Source of the DNA: Myxococcales bacterium UBA1203
GTDB lineage: Bacteria; Myxococcota; Myxococcia; Myxococcales; UBA5297
DNA: 60,400 nt
Assembly: GCA_002309695.1 (NCBI GenBank)
Contig: DBXV01000014.1
Location: 1 to 60,400, forward strand
Direction: 5' to 3'
Part shown: one piece after another, positions 51,888-60,312 of the stretch
Layout of the letters: the number at the start of each line of letters is the position of its first letter
Position numbering within the stretch: the stretch's first letter is position 1
Position numbers and translations under genes: made by a program
The notes under the pieces: model-generated
Database searches by the model: none
The model's input: only the letters and a program-made list of their open reading frames with translations
What the model was told of the DNA's origin: nothing

Positions 51888-53801
51888 ATGAGATTTCCGG
51901 GAAAAATCTTCGCTGCGGCGCTTTCGGCCTCGCTGCTTCTGGGCGGCGCGCTCCCGGCCTCTGTTTCGGCCGAGCCTCCGGATGAGGCGGGCGCTCTCAG
52001 GCGCGCGTGGACAGCAGTGGATGCCTGGGATGTGCCCGGTGCCCGCCGCGTTCTCGATGAGCTGGATGCATCCAGTCCTTCCGGGAATGCCGCCCGCAGT
52101 GAGGCGCGGATCAAAGTCGAGGCTCGGGTTCTGTTCGAAGAGACGCGGCTCGATGAGGCGGCAGCAGCGGCTGAGCAGATTCCCGAGGCTTCCCGCGACA
52201 GCCTGCTGCGGCTGATTCTCGATACGCATGCGCTGACGCAGGGCCATCTCACGGCCGAGAGCGAGCACTTTCGCTTCCGCTATCCGCCGGGCAGGGACGC
52301 GCTCCTCGTTCCCTACGCGCTGGAGACGCTGGAAAAAATTCACGGGGCGCTTGCCGGCGCGCTGGGCCACACCCCTCCGACCAAGGTCACGGTGGAGATT
52401 TACCCGTCGGCGGATGCTCTCTCCCGGGTGACGACGCTGCCCCTTGAGGCGATTCGGACCACGGGAACGGTCGCCATCTGCAAATTCGGCAAGCTCATGG
52501 CCGTCAGTCCGCGGACGCTGATTCAGGGCTACGACTGGCGCGACACGCTGGCGCACGAATACGTCCACCTGGTGGTTTCTCAGGTCAGCGGCGACCGGGT
52601 TCCCGTCTGGGTCCACGAGGGACTGGCCAAGTATTTCGAGACCGAGTGGCGGACTTCGCCGGGGCAGGGAATGTCGCCCGCCAGCGCCGCCTTCCTCGTG
52701 CAGGAGGCCAAAAAGAACGCGCTGATTCCCTTTGAGAAAATGCACCCGTCGCTGGCCCTACTGCCGTCTCAGGAGGATGCCGCGCTGGCCTATGCCGAGG
52801 CCTTCACCGCCATCGAGCATCTGGCGTCTTCCTCGGGAACAGAGGCCCTGGGCAGGCTCCTTTCCGCCTATCGCGAGGGAGCGGACGATGCCCGGGCCTT
52901 CAAGGCGGCTTCCGGCCGTCCGTTCCCGTCATTCGTGGCGGCGTGGAAGTCGGCCGTGCGCCGCCGGACCATTGCGCAGGAGGCCATCAGTCTGGACGCG
53001 GAAAAGCGCCGCTTTGGAACAGAGGACGCGGAGCGCGAGCCATCTGAGGACCGCGCGGGTGAGGACAGACGCCGTTTTCAGGTGAGCGACTTTCCCGATC
53101 TGAAAGACGCGGAGGCCAGGCGCCGGGCACATCTGGGTGAGCTTCTGCGCGTTCGCGGCAAGTCCGCTGCCGCGGTCACGGAGTTTGAGCAGGCGCTGAA
53201 AATTGCCGGGAACACCTCGCCGATGCTCTCCAACCGCTGTGCTCAGGCGCTGTGGAGTGTGGGGGACGGCGCTTCCCGGACCAAAGCGTTCAGCCTGCTG
53301 AATGCCAGCCGGGCGCTCTTCCCCGGACAGGTGCGGACACTGAAAAATCTGGGCGCGTTCCTCATGGAGGCGGGGCGCATGGACGAAGCGGAGGATGCGC
53401 TGCTGCGCGTTGTTGGCATCGACCCCTTCGATCCGGCGCCGCACGAATCGCTCCTCAAAATTTATGAGAAGAGCGGGCGGACTGATCGGGCGGGCGAAGA
53501 GGCGCAGGCGCTGAAAATTCTCGGCGGCGAGCTCTTCGCCTGGCCGGACAGCAGCGGCACAAACGCGGGACGCACGGAGATTTCGCCGGATATGCCGCCC
53601 GTTCGGCTGACCGTGGAGAGCCGCCCCTTTGCCGATGTGGAAGTTGACGGCGTTCCCACCGGCCTCTCGACGCCTGCGACGCTGCTGCTGCCGCCCGGGA
53701 CGCATCAGATCCGCGTCACCAATCCCGCCTATGGCCTTGACCGGAAGCAGGAGGTCTTTCTGCCTCCCGGCGCGCCCCAGGTTGTGAGGGTGACGCGGTG
53801 A
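51888..53801 (+). CDS. Exported peptidase MA-family metallohydrolase with TPR and PEGA domains
   Basis: The protein has 637 residues. A signal peptide (FAAALSASLLLGGALPASVSA) precedes TPR-like helices (to about 115), then a gluzincin domain: TLAHEYVHLVV with HExxH at 223-227 and VWVHEGLAKYFE with the third ligand Glu at 244. More TPR-like helices run from about 410 to 545 (RRAHLGELLRVRGKSAAAV, ALLRVVGIDPFDPAPHESLL). The end is a PEGA domain (LTVESRPFADVEVDGVPTG, then LPPGTHQIRVTNPAY). All zinc ligands are present. It is likely a periplasmic or surface peptidase anchored to other envelope parts; the substrate is unknown. It is co-transcribed with the DUF4175-like gene. Confidence 0.9.
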   Translation: MRFPGKIFAAALSASLLLGGALPASVSAEPPDEAGALRRAWTAVDAWDVPGARRVLDELDASSPSGNAARSEARIKVEARVLFEETRLDEAAAAAEQIPEASRDSLLRLILDTHALTQGHLTAESEHFRFRYPPGRDALLVPYALETLEKIHGALAGALGHTPPTKVTVEIYPSADALSRVTTLPLEAIRTTGTVAICKFGKLMAVSPRTLIQGYDWRDTLAHEYVHLVVSQVSGDRVPVWVHEGLAKYFETEWRTSPGQGMSPASAAFLVQEAKKNALIPFEKMHPSLALLPSQEDAALAYAEAFTAIEHLASSSGTEALGRLLSAYREGADDARAFKAASGRPFPSFVAAWKSAVRRRTIAQEAISLDAEKRRFGTEDAEREPSEDRAGEDRRRFQVSDFPDLKDAEARRRAHLGELLRVRGKSAAAVTEFEQALKIAGNTSPMLSNRCAQALWSVGDGASRTKAFSLLNASRALFPGQVRTLKNLGAFLMEAGRMDEAEDALLRVVGIDPFDPAPHESLLKIYEKSGRTDRAGEEAQALKILGGELFAWPDSSGTNAGRTEISPDMPPVRLTVESRPFADVEVDGVPTGLSTPATLLLPPGTHQIRVTNPAYGLDRKQEVFLPPGAPQVVRVTR

Positions 53802-53882
53802 AGCCGCACTGCCCCGCTGTGAACGCCTCCGAAAATGCCCGCTGTTCCTCCGCCTGCCCTTTCCTTCGAAAGAGAGACCTCC

Positions 53883-55442
53883 GTGAAACAACGTTCGCTT
53901 CTGACCGCCGCTGTTCTTCTGGGAGCCGCCATGACGCTGACTGACTGCACCTGTTCTCTGCCGCCGGTGGATGAGTCCCGGCGCGTCCGCACCGCTCAGG
54001 CCGCAGGGGAGTTCTATCCGCAGTCCCCCGAGGAGATTGCCGCCGAGGCGAAGAGCCTGATTGAGGCCGCGCCGCGGCAGTCTTCTCTGCGCGCGCCCAT
54101 CGTCCTGGCCCCTCACGCGGCCTGGTTCTACTCGGGAAAAATTGCCGCCGCTTCCATTCGCGAGCTGCCCGCTGATTTTGACCGGCTGTTCGTTCTGGCG
54201 GCGAACCACAATCCCAAGGCGGATTTTCAGGGCATCTCCGTGGAGCGCGCGCACGAGTTCCGCATGCCCGGCTTTTCGCTCCCGGTGAATCAGGATGCCG
54301 TGAACAGGCTTCTGCGGCGTCCCGGCTTTGTCGATGTGCCGGAGGCTCATGATGCCTACGTCATCGAGGTGGAGCTGCCTCTGGTGCGCGCTGTCCGTCA
54401 GGGCGATTTTTCGGTGGTGCCGCTCATCGTGGGGCGCACCGGCCGTCAGGATGCGGCGCGCCTTGCCCGGGAGCTGAATGAGGCGGCGGGGGAGCGCAGC
54501 GCCTTTCTTTTCAGCCTCGACATGTCCCACTTCTATCCGGACGCGAAGGCCCGCGAGCTGGACGCCTTCTGCCTGAATGCGCTCTCCGCCATGGACGCGG
54601 ACGCCATCGCCCGATGCGTGACTGACGGCACGGGGATGCTGCTGGTGATGAACGAGCTGGCCGCTTTGAGAGACCTGACGCCTCGGGTGCTGGCCTATGC
54701 CAATTCCAGCGAAGCGCCCGAGGGCGATACCGAGAGCGTCGTCGGCTACGGCTCTGTCATTTACGAGGACAGATTCGTTCTCTCTGAGCCGGAAGGGGAT
54801 GCGCTGACGGCGCTGGCCCGAAAGACACTGGAGACCCGGCTTCGCGACGGCGGGCGGCCCTCTGTTCCCGAGGCGCTTCTGGCGCGCTTCCCCCGCCTCA
54901 AATCCCGCAAGTCGGCTTTTGTGACCCTGACAAAGGAAGGGAATCTGCGCGGCTGCATCGGGTCGCTCGAGCCGAGTCAGAGCCTGGCGGAAGAGGTCGT
55001 GGACAATGCGGTGAGCGCCGCTCTCCATGACAGCCGCTTTCAGCCGGTCACTGCCGAGGAGCTCCCTTCCATCGAGCTCTCCGTTTCCGTGCTGGATGCG
55101 CCGCGTCCGACGGACCTGTGGCATCCCTCGAATGAGGATATTGGCGAAGCCGGCGGCGCTCCCGCCGATGGCAAAACTGCCGAAGCAGGCGGCGTGGACC
55201 CGAAGTTTTCCCGAGGCCTGGCCGTTCTGGCTCATCGCCGTCCGGGGGTGACGCTCACCTTCCGCGGGAAGACATCGACCTTTCTGCCCGTGGTCTGGGA
55301 GCAGCTGCCCGATCCGACAGAGTTTTTGCGGCAGCTCTGTCTCAAACAGGGGGCTCCCGAGGACTGCTGGCAGAGTCCCGAGGCATCCTTCGCGACGTAC
55401 ACCGCGCAGGGGATTCACGAGAAATCTGACAAGACGCGCTGA
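53883..55442 (+). CDS. Exported MEMO-AMMECR1 fusion protein
   Basis: The protein has 519 residues from GTG 53883 (upstream GAGAGACC). A signal-like segment (LLTAAVLLGAAMTLTDCTC) may be lipidated, although Asp before Cys22 is unusual. Residues about 30-300 are MEMO-like: AAGEFYP, APHAAWFYSGKIAA, LAANHNPKADF and SLDMSHFYP, which keep most of the putative metal-binding His/Asp set. Residues about 310-505 are AMMECR1: NLRGCIGSLEPSQSL, SRFQPVTAEEL and LPVVWEQLPDPTEFLRQLCLK (split). In other bacteria these are separate cytoplasmic AmmeMemoRadiSam proteins with a radical-SAM partner; none is seen here. It is third in the operon, 81 bases after the peptidase gene. Confidence 0.93.
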   Translation: MKQRSLLTAAVLLGAAMTLTDCTCSLPPVDESRRVRTAQAAGEFYPQSPEEIAAEAKSLIEAAPRQSSLRAPIVLAPHAAWFYSGKIAAASIRELPADFDRLFVLAANHNPKADFQGISVERAHEFRMPGFSLPVNQDAVNRLLRRPGFVDVPEAHDAYVIEVELPLVRAVRQGDFSVVPLIVGRTGRQDAARLARELNEAAGERSAFLFSLDMSHFYPDAKARELDAFCLNALSAMDADAIARCVTDGTGMLLVMNELAALRDLTPRVLAYANSSEAPEGDTESVVGYGSVIYEDRFVLSEPEGDALTALARKTLETRLRDGGRPSVPEALLARFPRLKSRKSAFVTLTKEGNLRGCIGSLEPSQSLAEEVVDNAVSAALHDSRFQPVTAEELPSIELSVSVLDAPRPTDLWHPSNEDIGEAGGAPADGKTAEAGGVDPKFSRGLAVLAHRRPGVTLTFRGKTSTFLPVVWEQLPDPTEFLRQLCLKQGAPEDCWQSPEASFATYTAQGIHEKSDKTR

Positions 55443-55514
55443 CGGCGTGACGCCTTCGCCGCGCGCCTCTCCGAATCTGTTCCCGCATCTGCGGTCAGTC
55501 AGAGGGCAGAAAAC

Positions 55515-55545
55515 AAAAAAGCCCGGTGGAGCGCTTCCACCGGGC
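55515..55545 (-). terminator. Terminator of the tRNA transcript
   Basis: GCCCGGTGGA (55521-55530) pairs with TCCACCGGGC (55536-55545), with a run of six T on the minus strand. It lies 28 bases beyond the 3' end of tRNA-Glu and may also stop the plus-strand MEMO-AMMECR1 transcript. Confidence 0.9.
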
Positions 55546-55573
55546 TTCTGCATGTCTCACTCATGCTGCTGTT

Positions 55574-55646
55574 TGACCCCGCCGAGATTCGAACTCGGGT
55601 TTATGCCGTGAGAGGGCACCGTCCTAGGCCACTAGACAACGGGGCC
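55574..55646 (-). tRNA. tRNA-Glu (anticodon CUC)
   Basis: A full cloverleaf on the minus strand: GGCCCCG acceptor with CGGGGTC, D-loop with TAGTGG, anticodon loop CTCTCAC (CTC), and T-arm GGTTCGAATC-type (here GAGTTCGAATCTC). CCA is not encoded. It follows tRNA-Gln after 8 bases. Confidence 0.95.
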
Positions 55647-55654
55647 AATCAACT

Positions 55655-55725
55655 CTGGGAAACAAGGATTCGAACCTTGATAAGCAAGTTCAGAGCCTGC
55701 TGTCCTGCCATTAGACGATTTCCCA
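55655..55725 (-). tRNA. tRNA-Gln (anticodon CUG)
   Basis: Minus-strand cloverleaf: TGGGAAA acceptor with TTTCCCA, D-arm with CTAATGG, anticodon loop CTCTGAA (CTG), T-arm AAGGTTCGAATCCTT. CCA is not encoded; the discriminator is G. It is first in a two-tRNA transcript with tRNA-Glu. Confidence 0.95.
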
Positions 55726-56005
55726 ATTCACCTCTTGCGGGCACTGCCTCTCTGAATCCCGTCAAGCGATGTCCCTGCAACTGACTCTGGATGGCCCATC
55801 AGGCCCTCCAGAACGGCGCGGGCTTCTAGTGAATTTCGTGCGCGCTGTCAAGAGAAAATATGGGGGAATCGCAAGGAGAGTAGGTTTCAGGCCGTTGCCC
55901 GGGAGAAACTCACCTTGTAAGGGCGCCGCCTTTTTTGGACGGCGTTCGCCATGGCCCGTCCTTCCCGGAGCCCTCGGGCCCGGCTGCATCAGGCGGGTAA
56001 GCGCG

Positions 56006-56686
56006 ATGAGCAACACTCCAATTCTCGAACGAGTTCTGATGCTCGTTCCCATTTGGCTGTCGCTGACGGTCCATGAATTTTCTCATGGCTGGAGCGCCTG
56101 GAAGCTGGGGGACAACACGGCGAAGGAAGCCGGACGGCTGACGCTGAATCCGCTGGCGCACATCGACCCCATCGGAACGCTTCTGCTGCCGCTCCTGGGC
56201 GTTCCCTTTGGCTGGGCCAAACCCGTCCCCGTGAATCCGCTGCGGTTCGACCGAAAGTGGTCCATGCGCAAGGGAATGCTGCTGACCGCGGCTGCCGGCC
56301 CCGCCTCGAACTTCCTCCTGGCACTGCTGTCCGCCGTGATTCTGGGCGTGGTCTTCCGGCTGAACGTGGGCCGCATCAACATGCTGCTGAGCCCCGGCGC
56401 GTCCGGCGTGCTTCCCGCCTTCATTCAGCTGCTCATCATTCTGATGCAGGTCAATGTGGCGCTGGGGCTGTTCAACCTGATTCCCATCTTTCCTCTGGAC
56501 GGCAGCCGCATTGCGGATTTTTTCATTCCCGACCGCTTCCGTCCTCAGTGGGAAAAATTCTGCCGTGTGGCGCCTTTTCTCCTCATTGCCGTCTTCATCT
56601 TCGGCGCCGGCTTTCTCATCGAGCGGCCTGCCAAGCTGCTTCTGACGGGGCTGCTGCATCTGGTGGGAGGCATCGCCGGATATTGA
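56006..56686 (+). CDS. Site-2-protease-like M50 membrane metalloprotease
   Basis: The protein has 226 residues from ATG 56006. VHEFSHGWSAW carries the HExxH zinc motif (His23, Glu24, His27) within the first helix, and FNLIPIFPLDGSR holds the NxxPxxxLDG motif with the third ligand (Asp165). This is the compact M50 form without PDZ domain (site-2 protease/Rip3-like minimal type), with about four to five helices. It would cleave a membrane-embedded substrate, such as an anti-sigma factor. No such partner is adjacent. The frame upstream of the ATG is open but lacks family similarity. It is followed after 136 bases by the MBOAT gene. Confidence 0.93.
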   Translation: MSNTPILERVLMLVPIWLSLTVHEFSHGWSAWKLGDNTAKEAGRLTLNPLAHIDPIGTLLLPLLGVPFGWAKPVPVNPLRFDRKWSMRKGMLLTAAAGPASNFLLALLSAVILGVVFRLNVGRINMLLSPGASGVLPAFIQLLIILMQVNVALGLFNLIPIFPLDGSRIADFFIPDRFRPQWEKFCRVAPFLLIAVFIFGAGFLIERPAKLLLTGLLHLVGGIAGY

Positions 56687-56822
56687 TTTTCCAGCTGGCC
56701 GCCTGCCGTTCGGCTGCCTTTGGGCCCTTTGCAGCAGGCCGGTTTTTGCCTTCCGGCACGGCATTCCCTGGTTCCTTTGGGAAGTCCGGAGGCGCTCAGC
56801 TGCCTTTTGAAGACGCATCACC

Positions 56823-58370
56823 ATGTACTTTCACAGCCTTCAGTTTCTCGCGTTCCTCCTCGTGTCCCTCGTCTTCTACTGGCTGGGGACCTCTGCGCGC
56901 CCCGGGGGCGAAAGTTCCGAAAGAGGGACAACTGCGGAAGGGGCAGGTGCTGCTGCGGGAGAACTGCCTTCGCCAAAGCCTCCGGCGGGACTTGGCGCCT
57001 GGCGTCCGGGAACGGTGAACTGGCGGCTGAGCATCCTTCTGGTCACAAGCCTGCTCTTCTATGCGGTCTGGAGCCCCTTCCCGATTCTGATTTTCCTGTG
57101 GATGGCGGGCGTGGACTGGCTGACCACCCACGGCATGGGGCGCTGGAACGACCGCCCCAGAGTCCGCAAGGCGCTGCTCCTTGTCTCTGTTTTCAGCGAC
57201 ATGGGCCTTCTCTGCACGTTCAAGTACCTGGACCTGTTTCTGGGAACGGGCGCGTCTCTGCTGAACCTCGTCGGCATAGAGGTCCGCCACGAGCCCCTGA
57301 ATCTGCTGCTGCCGATAGGCCTGTCGTTCGTGGCCTTTCAGGCGCTCAGCTTCGTGGTGGACGTTTACAAGCGGCAGCTGGAGCCCCGGCAGAGCTTCCT
57401 GGAACACGTCACCTACCTGCTGTTTTTTCCGCAGGTGGTGGCCGGCCCAATCGTGCGCGCCAAAGATCTGCTGGCCCATTTCCGTGAGAGACCGCACGTG
57501 ACGGCCGCCGAAGGCGCCGAGGGGCTGTTCCGCATTCTCACCGGCCTGGTGAAGAAGCTGTGCATCGCCGACATCGTGGCCACGGGCATTGTGGACAGGG
57601 CCTTCGCCTCGCCCACTCTCTACACGTCGGCCGAGTGTCTGGTGGCGACCATCGGCTACTCGCTTGAGCTCTACTGCGACTTCTCCGCCTATTCGGACAT
57701 CGCCATCGGCAGCGCCCTGCTCTTCGGCTTCAGGATTCCGGAGAATTTCAAGAAGCCCTACCTGGCCAAGAACGTGGGCGAATTTTGGAACCGCTGGCAC
57801 GTGAGCCTGGCCAGCTGGCTGCGCGATTACGTCTATTTCCCCATGGGCGGCAGCCGGGTGAAGTTCCCGCGTCTCCTCTTCAACCTGATGGTCGTGATGA
57901 CCCTCAGCGGCCTGTGGCACGGCAGTGACTGGCGCTTTGCCCTCTGGGGAGCGCTCCACGGCTTCTTCCTGTGCGTCATGCGCACGTGGTGGAAGCTGAC
58001 CACGCCCGACGGCCGACCGCCCAAGAACGTGGGGAAATTTCGGATTTTCTGCGGCTGGGCTCTGACCTACTTCCTGGTCGTCATGGCCCGCGTCATCTTC
58101 CGGGCGGACAGCGTCTCTGACGCCATGGTCATGTTCCGGCAGATGCTGGAGTTCTCGGGGGGGACAGCGAACGTGGGCCAGGCCGTGTGGATTGCCCTGA
58201 TTGTTGGCTCCATCCTGGTGATGCTGCCCCAACAGGCGTGGCGGATGTCCTGCGATCTTTTCATCAAGGCGCCGGTGCCCGTCCGAGCTGTCGTTCTGGT
58301 GGCCTGCGGACTGGGCATCCGTGCCGTCGGCCTGGTGGAAGTGCGGCCTTACATCTACTTCCAGTTCTGA
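56823..58370 (+). CDS. MBOAT-family O-acyltransferase (AlgI-like)
   Basis: The protein has 515 residues and about ten hydrophobic helices. Family blocks are LLLPIGLSFVAFQALSFVVDVYK (split at VAFQ), FFPQVVAGPIVRAKDLL, YCDFSAYSDIAIGSALLFGF and FWNRWHVSLASWLRDYVYFPMGGS (split). GLWHGSDWRFALWG contains the active-site His366. These are hallmarks of AlgI/DltB-type acyltransferases that acetylate exported polysaccharides. The partner (an AlgJ/X-like SGNH protein) is missing here. A Gly/Glu/Pro-rich insert of about 40 residues follows the first helix (residues 25-65), which is unusual. No clear Shine-Dalgarno site precedes ATG 56823. Confidence 0.94.
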   Translation: MYFHSLQFLAFLLVSLVFYWLGTSARPGGESSERGTTAEGAGAAAGELPSPKPPAGLGAWRPGTVNWRLSILLVTSLLFYAVWSPFPILIFLWMAGVDWLTTHGMGRWNDRPRVRKALLLVSVFSDMGLLCTFKYLDLFLGTGASLLNLVGIEVRHEPLNLLLPIGLSFVAFQALSFVVDVYKRQLEPRQSFLEHVTYLLFFPQVVAGPIVRAKDLLAHFRERPHVTAAEGAEGLFRILTGLVKKLCIADIVATGIVDRAFASPTLYTSAECLVATIGYSLELYCDFSAYSDIAIGSALLFGFRIPENFKKPYLAKNVGEFWNRWHVSLASWLRDYVYFPMGGSRVKFPRLLFNLMVVMTLSGLWHGSDWRFALWGALHGFFLCVMRTWWKLTTPDGRPPKNVGKFRIFCGWALTYFLVVMARVIFRADSVSDAMVMFRQMLEFSGGTANVGQAVWIALIVGSILVMLPQQAWRMSCDLFIKAPVPVRAVVLVACGLGIRAVGLVEVRPYIYFQF

Positions 58371-58403
58371 AACCGCCCTCTGAAGCGGGCTTTGGGAGCC
58401 CTC

Positions 58404-58796
58404 ATGCGCACCGTTCATGTCATCCCCCCGTCTTTTCCCAGGGCGGCTGAAAACACGCCGCTGACCATTGTCCCGGACAAAGTCTGGCAGGTGCTGTGCG
58501 GCGACGCGGCGCATTGGCGCGCGGGTATTTTTTCTCCCGCTGCCACCTGTCTTGAGGACTGCCCTGAGCTGGAGCGCCACACCTGTCCCGAGCTGTTTTT
58601 GCTGATGGAGGGCAGACTGACGCTCGTCCTGTTTCTTCAGGGCGGCCTGACGGTTCTGCCCCTCGAAGCGGGGCGCCCTGTCTTCGTGACAGCCCCGCAT
58701 GCCGGCTTTTGCCCGGACGGCCCGCATACCGGGCGCGCTTTCGTGGTGGAGCGCGACCAGTTCAGCACCGACTACGAGGCCAGAAACGGCCTCTGA
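58404..58796 (+). CDS. Small cupin-like protein
   Basis: The protein has 130 residues from ATG 58404, behind GGGAG. The run of short strands RAGIFSPAATCLEDC, CPELFLLMEGRLTLVLF and LPLEAGRPVFVTAPHAGFCPDGP (split) fits a single cupin barrel, with a possible metal site from His and Glu in RHTCPELF and the later PHAGF. There is no signal peptide. It lies 33 bases after the MBOAT gene and may share its transcript. Sugar or small-ligand binding is possible; no specific activity can be named. Confidence 0.68.
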   Translation: MRTVHVIPPSFPRAAENTPLTIVPDKVWQVLCGDAAHWRAGIFSPAATCLEDCPELERHTCPELFLLMEGRLTLVLFLQGGLTVLPLEAGRPVFVTAPHAGFCPDGPHTGRAFVVERDQFSTDYEARNGL

Positions 58797-59008
58797 GGGA
58801 AGGCTGCCGCACTGCTGCCGAAGTTCAGATTTTCGTCAGGTTTGGCCTGCCCGAAGAGTGGCCTCAGGAAAATTTCAGCGCAGCGCGCCGGTCCTTTGCG
58901 TGAAATCGGGGAAATTCACCTCGCCGCTCAAAACCTGACGGAAATTTTTTCCCTTTCGACCCGAATGCTTCGCCCCGGCGCGCTCTTTTCGCTGTCAAAT
59001 TCTCAAAT
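58797..59008. other. Intergenic region after the cupin-like gene
   Basis: Together with the terminator at 59009-59050 this makes a 305-base gap between convergent genes. Short open frames lack ribosome-binding sites and recognisable residues. I see no RNA gene or repeat here. Confidence 0.4.
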
Positions 59009-59050
59009 AAAAAAGCCCCGCCTGCGGCTTTTGTCCGTCGGGCGGGGCTT
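59009..59050 (-). terminator. Rho-independent terminator
   Basis: GCCCCGCC (59015-59022) pairs with GGCGGGGC (59041-59048) around a loop with a second GCGG-type stem. The A-run at 59009-59014 gives a T-run on the minus strand, 50 bases beyond the DUF6515-like gene. Confidence 0.88.
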
Positions 59051-59101
59051 CGAATGCTGTGACTTTGGGGCCGATACATGCGGCCGCTTTGATTTGTTAA
59101 T

Positions 59102-60166
59102 TCATTTGATGGTGTAGCCGCGGACCTTCAGGCAGGTCATCAGAGAATTATTGTATTGGGTGATTTGTTCGTCCGTGATGGCGTCGGCATTGGGACCGCT
59201 GGGGTCTGCCTTGCTCTCGTAAACAGCCCAGAGGTGGCACTCGTAGCGGTCTTTTGATTCTTTGGACTCCTGCGTTTCCGGGACCTGTTCCTGAGCTGTT
59301 TCTGCTGTGCCGGAGGCTTCCTCGGTGCCCGCCACCTGAGCGGCCTGGTCAGCGGCGGCCTGATCCTGGACTTCGGCTGGGGCCTCTACGACTTGGAAGG
59401 AGCTGGCCGCTTCGTTCCACAGATAGTAGGTGCCCATGTAGTAATAGTAAGGAACATCGCCGTAGTAGTAGGTCGAGAATCCGAGGGGCAGGGTGGCCAG
59501 CATGAAGCCGATGGGGGCCTGGACGATGGAGTAGCCAACGTCAGCCTGCAAATAGAAGATGCCTCCGTAGTAGTAGTAGCTCCGACCTAGGTGGCTGTAG
59601 CGGTGATAGCCCCGGGGAAGCTCGCGGACCTGGCGACCGTAGTGGGTGGGCGGCGGTACTCTGTACACGGGACGTCCGGCTGTGTGATGGGGCCTGGCTT
59701 GCGGAGGCGCACTGACGCGCACGGGCGGCGGCGGAGAGTGACGGTTGCTGACGGCAGGTGCAGGTGCGGCTGGCCTCGGCGGCGGAGGCGCCTGGTGATG
59801 ATGCGCGGGCTGACTGCTGGTCGGCCGATAGGCGGGCGCGGGGGATGGCCGCTGCGGTGCGGCGACAGGGCGATGCGTCGGCTGTGCTGCCGGTCTATGG
59901 ACTTGGTGGGCCGGCTGTGCGGGCTGAGGCTGCTTGGGGACTGGCCTGGGCGCGGGCCGGGAAGATGAGCTGGAATGTGCGGGCCTGGCGTAGCCACCGC
60001 CTCCTCCTCCCATGGATGGTCCCCGGGACGCACTGCTGAATCCTCCTCCTCCCGAGCGACTGGGCGGCGGAGGAGCTGCTGAGGCTGCTGCAGGAACTGC
60101 CAAAGCTGCCGCAAAGGAAAGTGTCATAAATTTGTGAAGGAAAGACGGACGGGAAGAGCGGTTCAT
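59102..60166 (-). CDS. Exported Pro/His-rich protein with DUF6515-like domain
   Basis: The protein has 354 residues from ATG 60166, behind GGAGGACAG. A signal peptide (FMTLSFAAALAVPAAASA) is followed by about 150 residues of Gly/Ser, then Pro/His/Ala/Gln-rich low-complexity sequence. Residues about 195-265 hold RSYYYYGGIFYLQADVGYSIV, APIGFMLATLPLG and YYYGDVPYYYYMGTYYLWN (blocks of a Tyr-rich strand domain like DUF6515). A Gln/Ala/Glu linker and a short Cys-pair domain (YECHLWAVYESKADPSG, SLMTCLKVRGYTIK) finish it. It is likely a periplasmic or cell-surface protein of unknown role. It has its own terminator. Confidence 0.82.
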   Translation of the reverse strand: MNRSSRPSFLHKFMTLSFAAALAVPAAASAAPPPPSRSGGGGFSSASRGPSMGGGGGGYARPAHSSSSSRPAPRPVPKQPQPAQPAHQVHRPAAQPTHRPVAAPQRPSPAPAYRPTSSQPAHHHQAPPPPRPAAPAPAVSNRHSPPPPVRVSAPPQARPHHTAGRPVYRVPPPTHYGRQVRELPRGYHRYSHLGRSYYYYGGIFYLQADVGYSIVQAPIGFMLATLPLGFSTYYYGDVPYYYYMGTYYLWNEAASSFQVVEAPAEVQDQAAADQAAQVAGTEEASGTAETAQEQVPETQESKESKDRYECHLWAVYESKADPSGPNADAITDEQITQYNNSLMTCLKVRGYTIK

Positions 60167-60259
60167 TTTCTGTCCTCCATGAATGGCTGAAAGGCGTGCT
60201 TTGGGGGAAAGAGAATTTTGGGTGGGAGAGGGAGGGGAATCGAGGCGGCCTGAAATCAA

Positions 60260-60293
60260 AACAGGCTCCGCGAACTGTGCCGCGGAGCCTGTT
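60260..60293 (-). terminator. Rho-independent terminator of the edge gene
   Basis: AACAGGCTCCGCG (60260-60272) pairs perfectly with CGCGGAGCCTGTT (60281-60293) around an 8-base loop. On the minus strand TTTTGATTT follows. It terminates the gene that enters from the right edge. Confidence 0.85.
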
Positions 60294-60312
60294 GATCAGT
60301 CATACGCTGCCT

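Noticed and set aside
52929..55553. 874-residue minus-strand frame
   Set aside because: It covers the peptidase and MEMO-AMMECR1 genes in antisense and lacks any domain; both sense genes are well supported.
55726..56005. Extended N-terminus of the M50 protease
   Set aside because: The frame is open from 55769, but residues before the ATG at 56006 are not membrane-like and M50 proteins of this type start close to the HExxH helix.
56796..58727. 643-residue minus-strand frame
   Set aside because: Antisense to the MBOAT gene, Gln/His/Arg-rich, with no start signal or motif.
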